Source: Gammaproteobacteria bacterium (GTDB lineage: Bacteria; Pseudomonadota; Gammaproteobacteria; JACKNK01). Taken from it: a DNA stretch of 64,000 bases. Position numbers and translations under genes: made by a program. Each line of letters opens with the position of its first letter. Position 1 is the first letter of the stretch. The stretch spans positions 124,001-188,000 of the forward strand of contig JACKNK010000006.1 in the NCBI GenBank assembly GCA_024234955.1. The letters run 5' to 3'. Below, piece after piece: positions 35,010 to 43,716 of this stretch. A model generated the notes under the pieces. It saw nothing but the letters and a program-made list of their open reading frames with translations, was not told where the DNA came from and did no database searches.

Positions 35010-35546
35010 TCAAACTCCCGCTGCGACGTGACGATCCTTGAGTCGCACATAATGTTGAGCGGAATACGCCAGATGCGCCTTTTCCTTTTCCGTGAGGGTA
35101 CGCGCCCGATACACCGGCGTCCCCACCCATAACCAGCCCCCTTCAAGCACCTTGCCCGGCGGCACCAGTGCCCCGGCGGCGACCATCGCCCCGGCCTCCA
35201 CCACCGCGCCGTCCAGCACCCGCGCGCCCATTCCGATCAGGCAACCGTTGCCGATGCGACAGCCATGCAGGGTGACATGATGGCCGACGATCACGTCATC
35301 GCCGATCTCCAGGGGATGACCTTCCGGATTGAATTCGCTGGCATGGGTGACATGCAGCACCGAGCCGTCCTGGATATTGGTTCGCGCACCGATTCGAATA
35401 CGGTGGATGTCTCCCCGGATCACACACCCCGGCCACACCGAGGCGTCATCGCCGAGCACGACGTCCCCGATGACCACGGCGTTCGGGTCCACCCAGGCGC
35501 CGTTGCCGAGGTGCGGCTCATGTCCTTCAAACGTCCGTATTGCCAT
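35010..35546 (-). CDS. gamma-class carbonic anhydrase family protein (YrdA-like)
   Basis: A 178-residue left-handed beta-helix of hexapeptide repeats (VVIGDVVLGDDASVWPGCVI, VIVGHHVTLHGCRIGNGCLIGMGA). The metal-ligand histidines are at the expected places (SVLHVTH and GHHVTLHG). Gamma carbonic anhydrases interconvert carbon dioxide and bicarbonate, though many YrdA-type members show no tested activity. It is a single gene, convergent with amt. Confidence 0.9.
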   Translation of the reverse strand: MAIRTFEGHEPHLGNGAWVDPNAVVIGDVVLGDDASVWPGCVIRGDIHRIRIGARTNIQDGSVLHVTHASEFNPEGHPLEIGDDVIVGHHVTLHGCRIGNGCLIGMGARVLDGAVVEAGAMVAAGALVPPGKVLEGGWLWVGTPVYRARTLTEKEKAHLAYSAQHYVRLKDRHVAAGV

Positions 35547-35585
35547 GACTGACCTACCGAAAATGAATCAGTCACTGAGAATACG

Positions 35586-35795
35586 TCAGTCCTGATCCGG
35601 AAGGGCGTCGGTGCCAGGGCCGCCATTGATCTTCTGCTCGTAGATCTCCAGACGGTTGATCGGAATGTGATCTTCCGCCGTGATGCTGATATCCACATGG
35701 CGTCCCCTCAGTCGGAGGACGGTCACGGAAATCTCCGCATGCTCACCAATCACGATCGTCTGCCCAGGAAGGCGGCTCAGCGTCAATTTACCCAT
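35586..35795 (-). CDS. csrA: CsrA/RsmA-family RNA-binding regulator, divergent paralogue
   Basis: A 69-residue protein from the ATG at 35795 (AGGG ribosome site). The pattern KLTLSRLPGQTIVIGEHAEI, then ISVTVLRLRGRHVDISITAE and INRLEIYEQK, follows CsrA. Of the RNA-contact residues, the Leu-Thr/Ser-Arg of the first strand and the Arg of the last helix start (corresponding to R44) are kept, but the second basic residue after the first is Leu and the N-terminus is longer by two. The C-terminal extension is Gly/Asp-rich. Likely an accessory CsrA; targets unknown. Confidence 0.82.
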   Translation of the reverse strand: MGKLTLSRLPGQTIVIGEHAEISVTVLRLRGRHVDISITAEDHIPINRLEIYEQKINGGPGTDALPDQD

Positions 35796-36098
35796 AACAA
35801 TATCCCTATGAAATAACATCCCATCAGCCCCGACAGCGGGGCAAACAACTCGTTCGCGAATGCGCGTGCGGTCGTGACGAGTCGGCCTGGAAACTCCCCA
35901 CATGAAATTTTCATGCCAGGCCATATCAGCCTCTGCCAGCGCAACCAGCGGACCTTGGCCTGATTTCGCCTCTGGCGGCACAAAAAGCCGCTTGGCGCCG
36001 ACCTTTTCTCCTTTCGTTTCCGAAACTCGACAACCGCTTTCGCACGTCGCCGGCAAGCCCCTCATAGACGCAAACAAACCAAAAGTGTCACCGCGCTG
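35796..36098. other. 303-bp spacer between csrA and gor
   Basis: No convincing gene. Short frames on the minus strand extend csrA without a ribosome site or family similarity. The region holds the csrA leader. I see no terminator hairpin with a T-tract. Confidence 0.5.
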
Positions 36099-37451
36099 TC
36101 AGCGCAAGGTCACCAACTCCTCGGCACTGGTCGGATGCAAGGCGACCGTATCGTCCAGATCACGCTTGGTCGCACCCATCTTCAAGGCCACCGCGAAGCC
36201 TTGCAGCATCTCATCGACACCGTCGCCGATCATATGGATGCCGACGACTTTCTCATCCGCGCCCACACACACCAGCTTCATCGCGGTATCGACCTTGTGC
36301 TCCGTCGGCGCGTAGTACATCGGGCTGAATCGAGTGGTGTATATCTTCACAGCATCGCCGTGCTTGTCCCGGGCCACCGCCTCGGTCATGCCGACGGTGC
36401 CCATTGGCGGATGGCTGAAGACCACGGTGGGGATGTTGTCGTAATCCAGTTTGCGATCCGGCTTGCCGCCGAACAGCCGATCGGAAAGACGGCGCGCCGC
36501 CGCAATCGCAACCGGGGTCAGGGGCGCACGACCGGTGGCATCGCCCACCGCATACACACCCGGAACGTTGGTGTTCTGATATTCGTCGGTGGCGATGAAT
36601 CCGCGTGCGTCCGTCTCGATACCGGCGGCACCGAGATTCAGGTCATCGGTATTCGGTTCACGACCGATCGCCCAGATCACCTGCTCGAAGCCGCTCATGG
36701 TGATGCCGTCCCGACCCGTCAGGGCAATGCTGCCGTCCGCACTGCGAGCCAGCTTGGCGGCACCCCCGTTGGTGTGAATATTGATGCCTTGCTTGAGCAA
36801 TTCGTCCATCGCGACCTGGCGCAGCAGAGCATCGAAGCCGGGCAGAAAATCTGCCTCTTCGCGGAGCACCACGGTGACCTGGCATCCCAGCGCACGCAGC
36901 ACACCGGCCAGCTCGACGCCGATATAGCCCCCACCGATCACGGCACAATGTCCCGGACAGTCGTCCAACGCAAAGAAGCCATCCGAGGTAATACCGAGCT
37001 CCGCACCCTCGATCGGCAACACGACCGGCTTCGAGCCGGGCGCGATCACGATATGGTCCGCCGTGTACCGCTCGCCGTTCACCTCGACCGTGTGGGCATC
37101 GACGAAGCGGGCCCATCCCTTGATGTGGTCGATGTTGGAGTCGGCCAGATAGTTGCCGTACCAGCCGAGAATGCCGCCGATGTACTTCTCGCGCGCGGCC
37201 TTCAAGGTCGCCCAGTCGTGGCCGCTGACCTGCAACTTGAAGCCATATTTCGGCGCCATCTCCAGCGCATGGGCGATCTGTGCCCCGAACCACATCACCT
37301 TCTTGGGGACACAGCCGACGTTGACGCAAGTGCCCCCCAGTTCCCTGGCCTCGATGACGGCGGTCTTCTTGCCATAAAGCGCGGCGCGCTCAGGCGCGGA
37401 CAGGCCACCGCTGCCACCGCCGATCGCGATCATGTCGTAATGCTTGCTCAT
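36099..37451 (-). CDS. gor: glutathione-disulfide reductase
   Basis: A 450-residue flavoprotein. The FAD-binding GGGSGG lies at 11-16, the redox-active disulfide C42-VNVG-C47 in GGTCVNVGCVPKK, the NADPH-binding GGGYIGVELAGVL at about 170, the second FAD motif VYAVGDATGRAPLTPVAI, and the C-terminal catalytic His-Glu in VALHPTSAEELVTL. It keeps glutathione reduced using NADPH. One unusual point is APERAALYG where SARRAA is common. Single gene. Confidence 0.95.
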   Translation of the reverse strand: MSKHYDMIAIGGGSGGLSAPERAALYGKKTAVIEARELGGTCVNVGCVPKKVMWFGAQIAHALEMAPKYGFKLQVSGHDWATLKAAREKYIGGILGWYGNYLADSNIDHIKGWARFVDAHTVEVNGERYTADHIVIAPGSKPVVLPIEGAELGITSDGFFALDDCPGHCAVIGGGYIGVELAGVLRALGCQVTVVLREEADFLPGFDALLRQVAMDELLKQGINIHTNGGAAKLARSADGSIALTGRDGITMSGFEQVIWAIGREPNTDDLNLGAAGIETDARGFIATDEYQNTNVPGVYAVGDATGRAPLTPVAIAAARRLSDRLFGGKPDRKLDYDNIPTVVFSHPPMGTVGMTEAVARDKHGDAVKIYTTRFSPMYYAPTEHKVDTAMKLVCVGADEKVVGIHMIGDGVDEMLQGFAVALKMGATKRDLDDTVALHPTSAEELVTLR

Positions 37452-37582
37452 CGGATGCTCCCAGAAATGCGTTTGGCGCGGAGTTTAACCGCTCGACGTA
37501 TCCGATTCTGACGTCGGAGATATTGGGTTGACGCAAAAGCACGGTTTCCCCGCGCGCACCTCGCGCCCCGGCACGCCAATGC

Positions 37583-38413
37583 TCACGCCTTCCGATACGC
37601 CAGCCAGATCAGAAACACCCCACCCAACACCATCGGCAGACTCAAAACCTGCCCCATGGTCACCCAGCCGAACGCCAGATAACCGATATGGGCATCCGGA
37701 ATGCGCACCAGCTCGACGCTGAAGCGGAACACCCCATAACCGAGCAGGAACAGGCCGGACACCGCACGCGTCGGCGGATTGCGACTTGCAAACCACCACA
37801 ACAGCGCAAACAGGACCGGACCTTCGAGCAAGGCTTCATAGAGCTGTGACGGATGCAGGGCGGGCGTCCATTCGGTGCCGGGCGGCAGGCCCAGCTTGTT
37901 GGCACACAGATGTCCGAAATCCTCGCAGGACACCCGCATCGCCCACGGCACGCTGCCGGGGCCACCCCACAACTCGCCATTGATGAAATTACCGATACGC
38001 CCGGCGGCCAGACCGATCGGCGTCAACACCGCGACGAAATCCATGACCTCGAAAAAGCGCTTTCCCCGTCGGTGGCCATACCAGGCCATGGCCACCAATA
38101 CGCCCAGCAAACCGCCGTGGAACGACATGCCGCCATTCCAGATGTGCAGGATGCGCGTCGGATCGTGGATGATCGCGGCGGTGTCGTAGAACAGCATGTA
38201 GCCGATGCGGCCACCCAGGATCACCCCCAGGGCACCGAACCAGAGCAGATCGTCCAGGTCCTGTTCCGCCCAGCCCGATCCGGCAAGCCGTGCGCGGCGA
38301 CGCCCAACCCACCAGAAGCCGAGGAAGCCGACTGCATACATCAGGCCGTACCAGCGGATCGCCAATGGCCCGAGTTGCAGCGCGATCGGGTCGAAGCCGG
38401 GATAAGTCAGCAT
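37583..38413 (-). CDS. lgt: prolipoprotein diacylglyceryl transferase
   Basis: A 276-residue inner-membrane enzyme with seven helices. Signature GRIGNFINGELWG is intact, with the catalytic HGG motif in GGMSFHGGLLGVLVA. It transfers diacylglycerol from phosphatidylglycerol to the lipobox cysteine, so it modifies proteins such as the lipoprotein at 20515-21747. It follows the methyltransferase gene by 10 bases, so the two may share a transcript. Confidence 0.96.
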   Translation of the reverse strand: MLTYPGFDPIALQLGPLAIRWYGLMYAVGFLGFWWVGRRRARLAGSGWAEQDLDDLLWFGALGVILGGRIGYMLFYDTAAIIHDPTRILHIWNGGMSFHGGLLGVLVAMAWYGHRRGKRFFEVMDFVAVLTPIGLAAGRIGNFINGELWGGPGSVPWAMRVSCEDFGHLCANKLGLPPGTEWTPALHPSQLYEALLEGPVLFALLWWFASRNPPTRAVSGLFLLGYGVFRFSVELVRIPDAHIGYLAFGWVTMGQVLSLPMVLGGVFLIWLAYRKA

Positions 38414-38423
38414 CGGATCGACC

Positions 38424-39629
38424 TCAGCGACTGACCACGCGGGACGTGATCGTCTTTAGGTAACTGGTTTCGGGAATACCCGGATGCACGGGGTGATCCG
38501 GGGCCTGATAACCGTGTTCCAGCACCTGCAGGTCGCGATCGACGTGGCGCGCACTCTCGAACACCACGGTCTGCAGTTCCTCACGCGGGAGATGATGCGA
38601 ACAGGAACAGGCCACCAGAATGCCGTCCTTGCTCATCACCTGCATCGCCATCTGATTCAGGCGGCGATACGCCAAGCGGCCTTCCTTGAAATCCTTGCGG
38701 CGCTTGATGAACGCCGGTGGATCGGTAATCACGATGTCGAACCGTTCACGTTCGGCGCGCAGGTTCTTCAACACCTCGAAAACATCGCCGCGCAGACCGG
38801 CCACGCGCCCGGTGAGCCCGTTGAGTTCCGCATTCGCTTCCACCTGCTCGATCGCACCTGCCGACGCATCCACACACACCGCCTCGCTGGCGCCGGACTG
38901 CACCGCGCGAATCCCCCAGGCACCCGCGTAGCTGAACAGATCCAGCACCCGCGCCCCCTTGGCGTAACGTCCCAGGCGTTCTCGATTGTCGCGCTGGTCG
39001 TAGAACCAGCCCGTCTTCTGCCCCTGAATCGGGTCGATATGGAAGCGTGCATCGCCCTCGATCACCGCCACCGTCGCGGGCACCACACCCAAGGCCGCTT
39101 CGACATAGCTCGGCAGGCCTTCCAGCTCCCGCGAGCCGGTGTCGTTGCGCCACAACAGCGCCAGCGGCTTGATCACCTTGTCCAGCGCTGCCGCGATGTC
39201 GTCGCGAATGCGCTCCATGCCCGCCGTGGTGATCTGCGCCACCAGGACATTGTCGTATCGGTCCACGACCAGACCGGGCAGGCCGTCCGCCTCGCCGAAC
39301 ACCAGCCGGTAATAGGGCTTGTCGAACAGTTTCTCGCGCAGCGCCAGGGCCACGTTGATGCGGTGCACCAGCAGCGAGGCGGAGAACGGATGCTTGGCGT
39401 CTCGGCTGACCAGTCGCGCCGATAGCAGGGTGTGCGGATTGATGTACCCGGTGCCGATCGCCTTGCCGTTGGCGGCTTCGATGGTGACCGAATCGCCCGC
39501 TTCGAACCCGGCCAGCGGCGACACCGCCACATCGATCTCGTTGCTGTACACCCATTGATGTCCGGCCATCAGGCGACGCTCGTTGCGGGCCTTGAGGCGC
39601 AAGGTCTTGAATTCGTAGTCGGTGGACAT
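38424..39629 (-). CDS. rlmI: 23S rRNA (cytosine-C5)-methyltransferase, RlmI-like
   Basis: A 401-residue protein with an N-terminal PUA-like domain (RRLMAGHQWVYSNEID), a middle linker domain (FGEADGLPGLVVDRYDN), and a SAM-dependent methyltransferase (VLDLFSYAGAWGI; ITDPPAFIKRR; VACSCSHHL with the catalytic cysteine). RlmI modifies C1962 of 23S rRNA. First gene of a likely pair with lgt. Confidence 0.92.
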   Translation of the reverse strand: MSTDYEFKTLRLKARNERRLMAGHQWVYSNEIDVAVSPLAGFEAGDSVTIEAANGKAIGTGYINPHTLLSARLVSRDAKHPFSASLLVHRINVALALREKLFDKPYYRLVFGEADGLPGLVVDRYDNVLVAQITTAGMERIRDDIAAALDKVIKPLALLWRNDTGSRELEGLPSYVEAALGVVPATVAVIEGDARFHIDPIQGQKTGWFYDQRDNRERLGRYAKGARVLDLFSYAGAWGIRAVQSGASEAVCVDASAGAIEQVEANAELNGLTGRVAGLRGDVFEVLKNLRAERERFDIVITDPPAFIKRRKDFKEGRLAYRRLNQMAMQVMSKDGILVACSCSHHLPREELQTVVFESARHVDRDLQVLEHGYQAPDHPVHPGIPETSYLKTITSRVVSR

Positions 39630-39758
39630 GATCAGCGGCCAGGCTAGGGAAAGCGCGCAAGCTTACACAACTCGCCGCTCAAATCCCGTTGCTTGGCGGG
39701 AATTCAAACCGTCCCGATGCCGTAGGGTGGCGGAAATCCCTCTCCCGGTATCGCGCCC

Positions 39759-41777
39759 ATGAATCGCCTCAGCGATCAGACCAGCCCCTATCTCCTGCAA
39801 CACGCCGACAACCCGGTGGACTGGCACCCCTGGGGCCAGGAGGCCATCGCGCTGGCGCGGCAGTTAGACAAGCCGATCCTGCTCTCGATCGGTTACTCGG
39901 CCTGTCATTGGTGCCACGTCATGGCGCATGAATCCTTCGAGGATCACGCCACTGCCGAGGTCATGAATCGCCTGTTCGTGAACATCAAGGTGGACCGCGA
40001 GGAGCGCCCCGACCTCGACAAGATCTATCAGGCGGCGCATCAGTTGATCGCACGCCGTGCGGGCGGCTGGCCGCTGACCGTATTCATCACGCCCGGCGGG
40101 CATATCCCGTTCTTCGCCGGCACCTACTTCCCGCCCGAACCGCGTTATCGGATGCCGGGATTCAAGGACATCCTGGAACGTGTCGCAGCGTTCTTCGAAG
40201 ACAACAAGGCCACCCTGGATGAGGCCAATGCATCGCTGATCGACGCCCTGGCGCAGTTTGACGGCAGTGACGAACCGGCCAGCGACCGGCTCCACGACGC
40301 CCCGCTGGAATCCGCGCGTCTGCAATTGGCGAAGCGTTACGAACCCGAATACGGCGGCTTCGGGCAGGCACCCAAGTTCCCGCATCCAACCCACCTCACC
40401 CGCCTGCTGCGTCACGCATTCCGCCACCCGGACGATCAGGAGGCGCGCGATATGGCCATGTACACCCTCACTGGCATGGCGGAAGGGGGCATGTACGACC
40501 AGCTCGGCGGCGGCTTCTGCCGCTACTCGACCGATGATCGCTGGGAGATTCCGCACTTCGAAAAGATGCTCTACGACAACGGCCCGCTGCTGGCCTTGTA
40601 TGCGCAGGCCTGGACCTCGCGGCGCAACCCCTTGTTCAAACGTACCGCCATCGACACCGCCGACTGGGTGATGCGCGAAATGCAGTCGCCCGGCGGCGGG
40701 TACTACTCGACCCTGGACGCCGATTCCGAAGGCGAGGAAGGCCACTTCTACGTCTGGACCCGCGAACAGGCTCAGGCGCTGCTGGGTGACGATTACCCGG
40801 TGTTCGCACGGCGCTACGGCCTGGATCGCTCGCCCAACTTCGAAGGCAAATGGAATCTGCACGTTTACGCGCGCATCGAAGACCTCCGTAAACGCTGGGG
40901 CGACGACGCCGAGGAACGTGTCGAAGCCGCACGTCGGACCCTGTTTGCCGCCCGTGAACAACGCATCCGCCCCGGTCGCGATGAGAAGATACTCACCGCC
41001 TGGAACGGCTTGATGATTCGCGGCATGGCCATCGCCGGGCGCGTATTCGGGCGCGCCGACTTCATCGAATCGGCGGTCAACGCGCTGGATTTCGTCCACC
41101 GGACCTTATGGCGCGATCGCCGCCTGCTCGCGACCTGCAAGGACGACCGCGCGCACCTCGACGCCTATCTGGACGACTACGCCTTCCTGCTCGACGGCGT
41201 GCTCGAACTGCTGCAAGCGCGTTGGTCGCGCACGCACCTCGATTTCGCGATTGCCCTCGCCGACGCCCTACTCGCCCATTTTCAGGCCAAAGGTGGTGGC
41301 TTCCACTTCACCGCCGACGATCACGAAACCCTGATTCACCGTCCCAAGCCGCTCGCCGACGAAGCGACACCTTCCGGTAACGGGATCGCGGCACTGGCGC
41401 TGAACCGGCTCGGCCATCTGCTCGGCGAGCCGCGTTACCTCGACGCCGCCGACGCCGCCCTCAAGTCCGCATTCGGCGCCATCGTGCGCATGCCGGTGAT
41501 CCACTGCGCCCTGCTCGATGCCCTGGAAGAAGTCGAACACCCCGGCGAGACCATCATCCTGCGCGGCGACCCGACGCAGTTCGCGGCCTGGCGCTCACAA
41601 CTCGACAGCGAATACGCCCCTGCGCGCATGGTGATCGCCATTCCCGGCACGGAAACCGACCTCCCCGGCCTGCTCGGCGACCGCCCCGCCCCGGAACGCG
41701 GCGTCCTGGCCTACGTATGCCGAGGCACGACCTGTAGTCCGCCGGTCAGCGACTGTGCGCTTTTCATCCAGCCCTGA
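39759..41777 (+). CDS. YyaL-type thioredoxin-domain / six-hairpin glycosidase-like protein (DUF255)
   Basis: A 672-residue protein: residues 1-170 are a thioredoxin-like DUF255 domain (TSPYLLQHADNPVDWHPWG, GYSACHWCHVMAHESF with a CxxC pair, VKVDREERPDLD-type segment); the rest is an alpha/alpha toroid as in glycosidases (GGMYDQLGGGFCRYSTD, HFEKMLYDNGPLL, DEKILTAWNGLMI). The human homologue is spermatogenesis-associated protein 20. The biochemical role is not established. Single gene, full length. Confidence 0.92.
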   Translation: MNRLSDQTSPYLLQHADNPVDWHPWGQEAIALARQLDKPILLSIGYSACHWCHVMAHESFEDHATAEVMNRLFVNIKVDREERPDLDKIYQAAHQLIARRAGGWPLTVFITPGGHIPFFAGTYFPPEPRYRMPGFKDILERVAAFFEDNKATLDEANASLIDALAQFDGSDEPASDRLHDAPLESARLQLAKRYEPEYGGFGQAPKFPHPTHLTRLLRHAFRHPDDQEARDMAMYTLTGMAEGGMYDQLGGGFCRYSTDDRWEIPHFEKMLYDNGPLLALYAQAWTSRRNPLFKRTAIDTADWVMREMQSPGGGYYSTLDADSEGEEGHFYVWTREQAQALLGDDYPVFARRYGLDRSPNFEGKWNLHVYARIEDLRKRWGDDAEERVEAARRTLFAAREQRIRPGRDEKILTAWNGLMIRGMAIAGRVFGRADFIESAVNALDFVHRTLWRDRRLLATCKDDRAHLDAYLDDYAFLLDGVLELLQARWSRTHLDFAIALADALLAHFQAKGGGFHFTADDHETLIHRPKPLADEATPSGNGIAALALNRLGHLLGEPRYLDAADAALKSAFGAIVRMPVIHCALLDALEEVEHPGETIILRGDPTQFAAWRSQLDSEYAPARMVIAIPGTETDLPGLLGDRPAPERGVLAYVCRGTTCSPPVSDCALFIQP

Positions 41778-41902
41778 AGCGGAAAGTCACTTGGCGTCTC
41801 CTTGTACCTGCCCGATGCAGACCGGATTTCAACGCCCCAATCAAGCAACGCGCCTGATTGGCTGCTGCGGGCGTAAAGCGACCTGGAAAGTTATAACCGC
41901 TA

Positions 41903-42023
41903 CGTAGGATGTGGTAAGCGCAGCGAACCGCATCACTGGGCGCGCCGATCACCCAACGTGTTTGGCAAGACGACAAAAAGAAAATCCTCGATCGATGCGG
42001 TTCGTGCCTCACCACATCCTACG
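41903..42023. repeat. MITE-like inverted repeat
   Basis: A left arm CGTAGGATGTGGT...AACCGCATC (41903-41934) and a right arm GATGCGGTT...ACCACATCCTACG (41995-42023) are complementary, with internal AAGCGCAGCG / CGTGCCTC mismatches, around a core of about 60 bases. Elements with these GTAGGATGTGGT ends are scattered in many proteobacterial genomes. No coding capacity. Confidence 0.75.
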
Positions 42024-42025
42024 AG

Positions 42026-42292
42026 CTACCGACTCGTCCTGTAGAGATAGGTTTTACATTGCTTGCAGAAGTGTATCCGCATATCACTGCCATCTTTCTC
42101 AAAACCGGACTCCCAAATTTGATGAGACCCACATTTGCAACAGGAAATACCCCGGCCTTTGGAAGGATTGTATTTATTCATGTATTCATCAACGGTAGGC
42201 CACGACTCCCATTTTCTCTTTATGTTCCTGGCATTTAACGCCATAAGTCCCAGTCCCACGACAAACACAACGAGCATTATTAAAGACTCCAT
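42026..42292 (-). CDS. small membrane protein with C-terminal zinc ribbon
   Basis: An 88-residue protein (start ATG 42292; an ATG at 42301 is three codons upstream). One N-terminal helix (LIMLVVFVVGLGLMAL) is followed by a short basic stretch and a zinc-ribbon-like domain with Cys pairs CCKCG and CKQC 26 residues apart. The codon use is more A/T-rich than in the neighbours. Function unknown; it could be a recent acquisition beside the MITE-like element. Confidence 0.65.
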   Translation of the reverse strand: MESLIMLVVFVVGLGLMALNARNIKRKWESWPTVDEYMNKYNPSKGRGISCCKCGSHQIWESGFEKDGSDMRIHFCKQCKTYLYRTSR

Positions 42293-42370
42293 CTCTCCCA
42301 TCTCCTAACTGACCCATTCCGGTCATTTTAAGCACCAGAATATGCCGACAGCACACCTTAGAACCGGCCA

Positions 42371-43690
42371 TCATGACCAGGACAGCGCATATTTCTGCGG
42401 CAGATGCCCGCCTTCGTAGTCGATGCCGCCGTCTGCCTTCAAACCCGTCTGCAACACGAGTTGACGGACCATTTCGGGGATCATCACCGCGCCGACGTAG
42501 CGGCCCAGGCATTCGTGGGCGCCATAGCCGAAATGGAACTGGTGATACCAGTTCCGCCCCGGGTTGAATTCGTCCGGCTTGTCGAAGGCGCGAGGGTCGA
42601 ACATCGCGGACTGGGTGACGATCAGGACATAACCGCCCGCCGGGACGGTGGTCTCGCGGTCGGTGCCCCGGGCGATGGTGGCGGCCTGGCTGGTCTCGCG
42701 GAACAGGTACGGGGAGATCGGTACGAAGCGCAGGGTTTCGAACACGATGGCGTCGAATTCGCTGACGTCATCCCTGGCCGCCGCAGCGCGTGCCTGCGCC
42801 ATCAGTTCAGGGCGGTCGAGCAGATATTGCAGGCTTTGCGCGACCGCCTGAGAGGTGGTTTCGATGGCGCCAATCAACAAGCCGCCGGCGTTGACACCGA
42901 CGCGTTTCAGATCGAAATCGACGGCGTCGGCGAAGTGGCTGCGCAGCATACGGGTGACGATGTCGTCGCTCAGGGTGTCGTTCTTTCTGCCGGTGAGCAG
43001 GCGGATCAACTTGAGCATGCCGTACCAGGCGGCGAACAACAGATTGCGTGCCTGCTCGGCCTTCACCGCCAGCAGGCGACGCGCCATCAGTTCGACGATG
43101 TATTTGCCCAGCGCCCCGGAGGTGCGGGCGTGTTCATCGATGATGTGCTGGCGCTCTTCATCGCTGTGATCATCAAAAGGTTGGTTGTAGAAGGTGTCGG
43201 CCTGATTCCAGTAGGACCACTCGATGAGATTGTCGAGGTCTTCTCCAGTCAGTCCGAAATAGTCGCGCACCAGGGTCGCAGGGACCCGGCGGGTGTAACC
43301 GTTGATCGCCTCCAGTTGACCATTCGCCCTGGCGATCAGGTCGGCGGCGATGTTGCGCACCATCCGGCGCACATCGTCCAGGTCGTCCCGGTTCAGGAAG
43401 CCCTGCATGATCGACTTCTCGCGCGTGTGAAACGCGTCGCCGTCATGCGACATCAGGAACTCGCTCATCTTCGGGTCGTACAGTTTGACCGTGAACACCT
43501 TCGGCTGATTGAGCACCTCGATGCAGTCGTCGAGCCGCGTCACCAGGGTCGCCGTCGGCGTGACCAGGATCGGGCGCTGCGCGCGCAATGCCTTGAAGAA
43601 CGGCAGCGGTTCGGCATCGATCCAGCGACGCACCAGGGCGAATTTGTCGGCCTCGGCCGCGGCATCGAGTTCGGCGAGATAATCGGTCAT
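42371..43690 (-). CDS. cytochrome P450
   Basis: A 439-residue soluble P450. The haem-ligand loop is FHFGYGAHECLGRYVG with the thiolate cysteine; the ExxR motif is FETLRF; the I helix contains AGGLLIGAIETTSQAVAQ, where the usual A-G-x-D/E-T-T is replaced by IGAIETTS. It would use an electron donor for oxygen insertion, but no ferredoxin or reductase gene is adjacent. It lies 26 bases after a dihaem cytochrome c gene in the same orientation, so the two are probably co-expressed. Confidence 0.92.
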   Translation of the reverse strand: MTDYLAELDAAAEADKFALVRRWIDAEPLPFFKALRAQRPILVTPTATLVTRLDDCIEVLNQPKVFTVKLYDPKMSEFLMSHDGDAFHTREKSIMQGFLNRDDLDDVRRMVRNIAADLIARANGQLEAINGYTRRVPATLVRDYFGLTGEDLDNLIEWSYWNQADTFYNQPFDDHSDEERQHIIDEHARTSGALGKYIVELMARRLLAVKAEQARNLLFAAWYGMLKLIRLLTGRKNDTLSDDIVTRMLRSHFADAVDFDLKRVGVNAGGLLIGAIETTSQAVAQSLQYLLDRPELMAQARAAAARDDVSEFDAIVFETLRFVPISPYLFRETSQAATIARGTDRETTVPAGGYVLIVTQSAMFDPRAFDKPDEFNPGRNWYHQFHFGYGAHECLGRYVGAVMIPEMVRQLVLQTGLKADGGIDYEGGHLPQKYALSWS

Positions 43691-43716
43691 GGCGTGTTCC
43701 TTCCCGTTGCTTCGGG

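Noticed and set aside
41903..42023. Possible terminator hairpin
   Set aside because: The long imperfect arms around a core of about 60 bases and the lack of a T-tract fit a MITE better.
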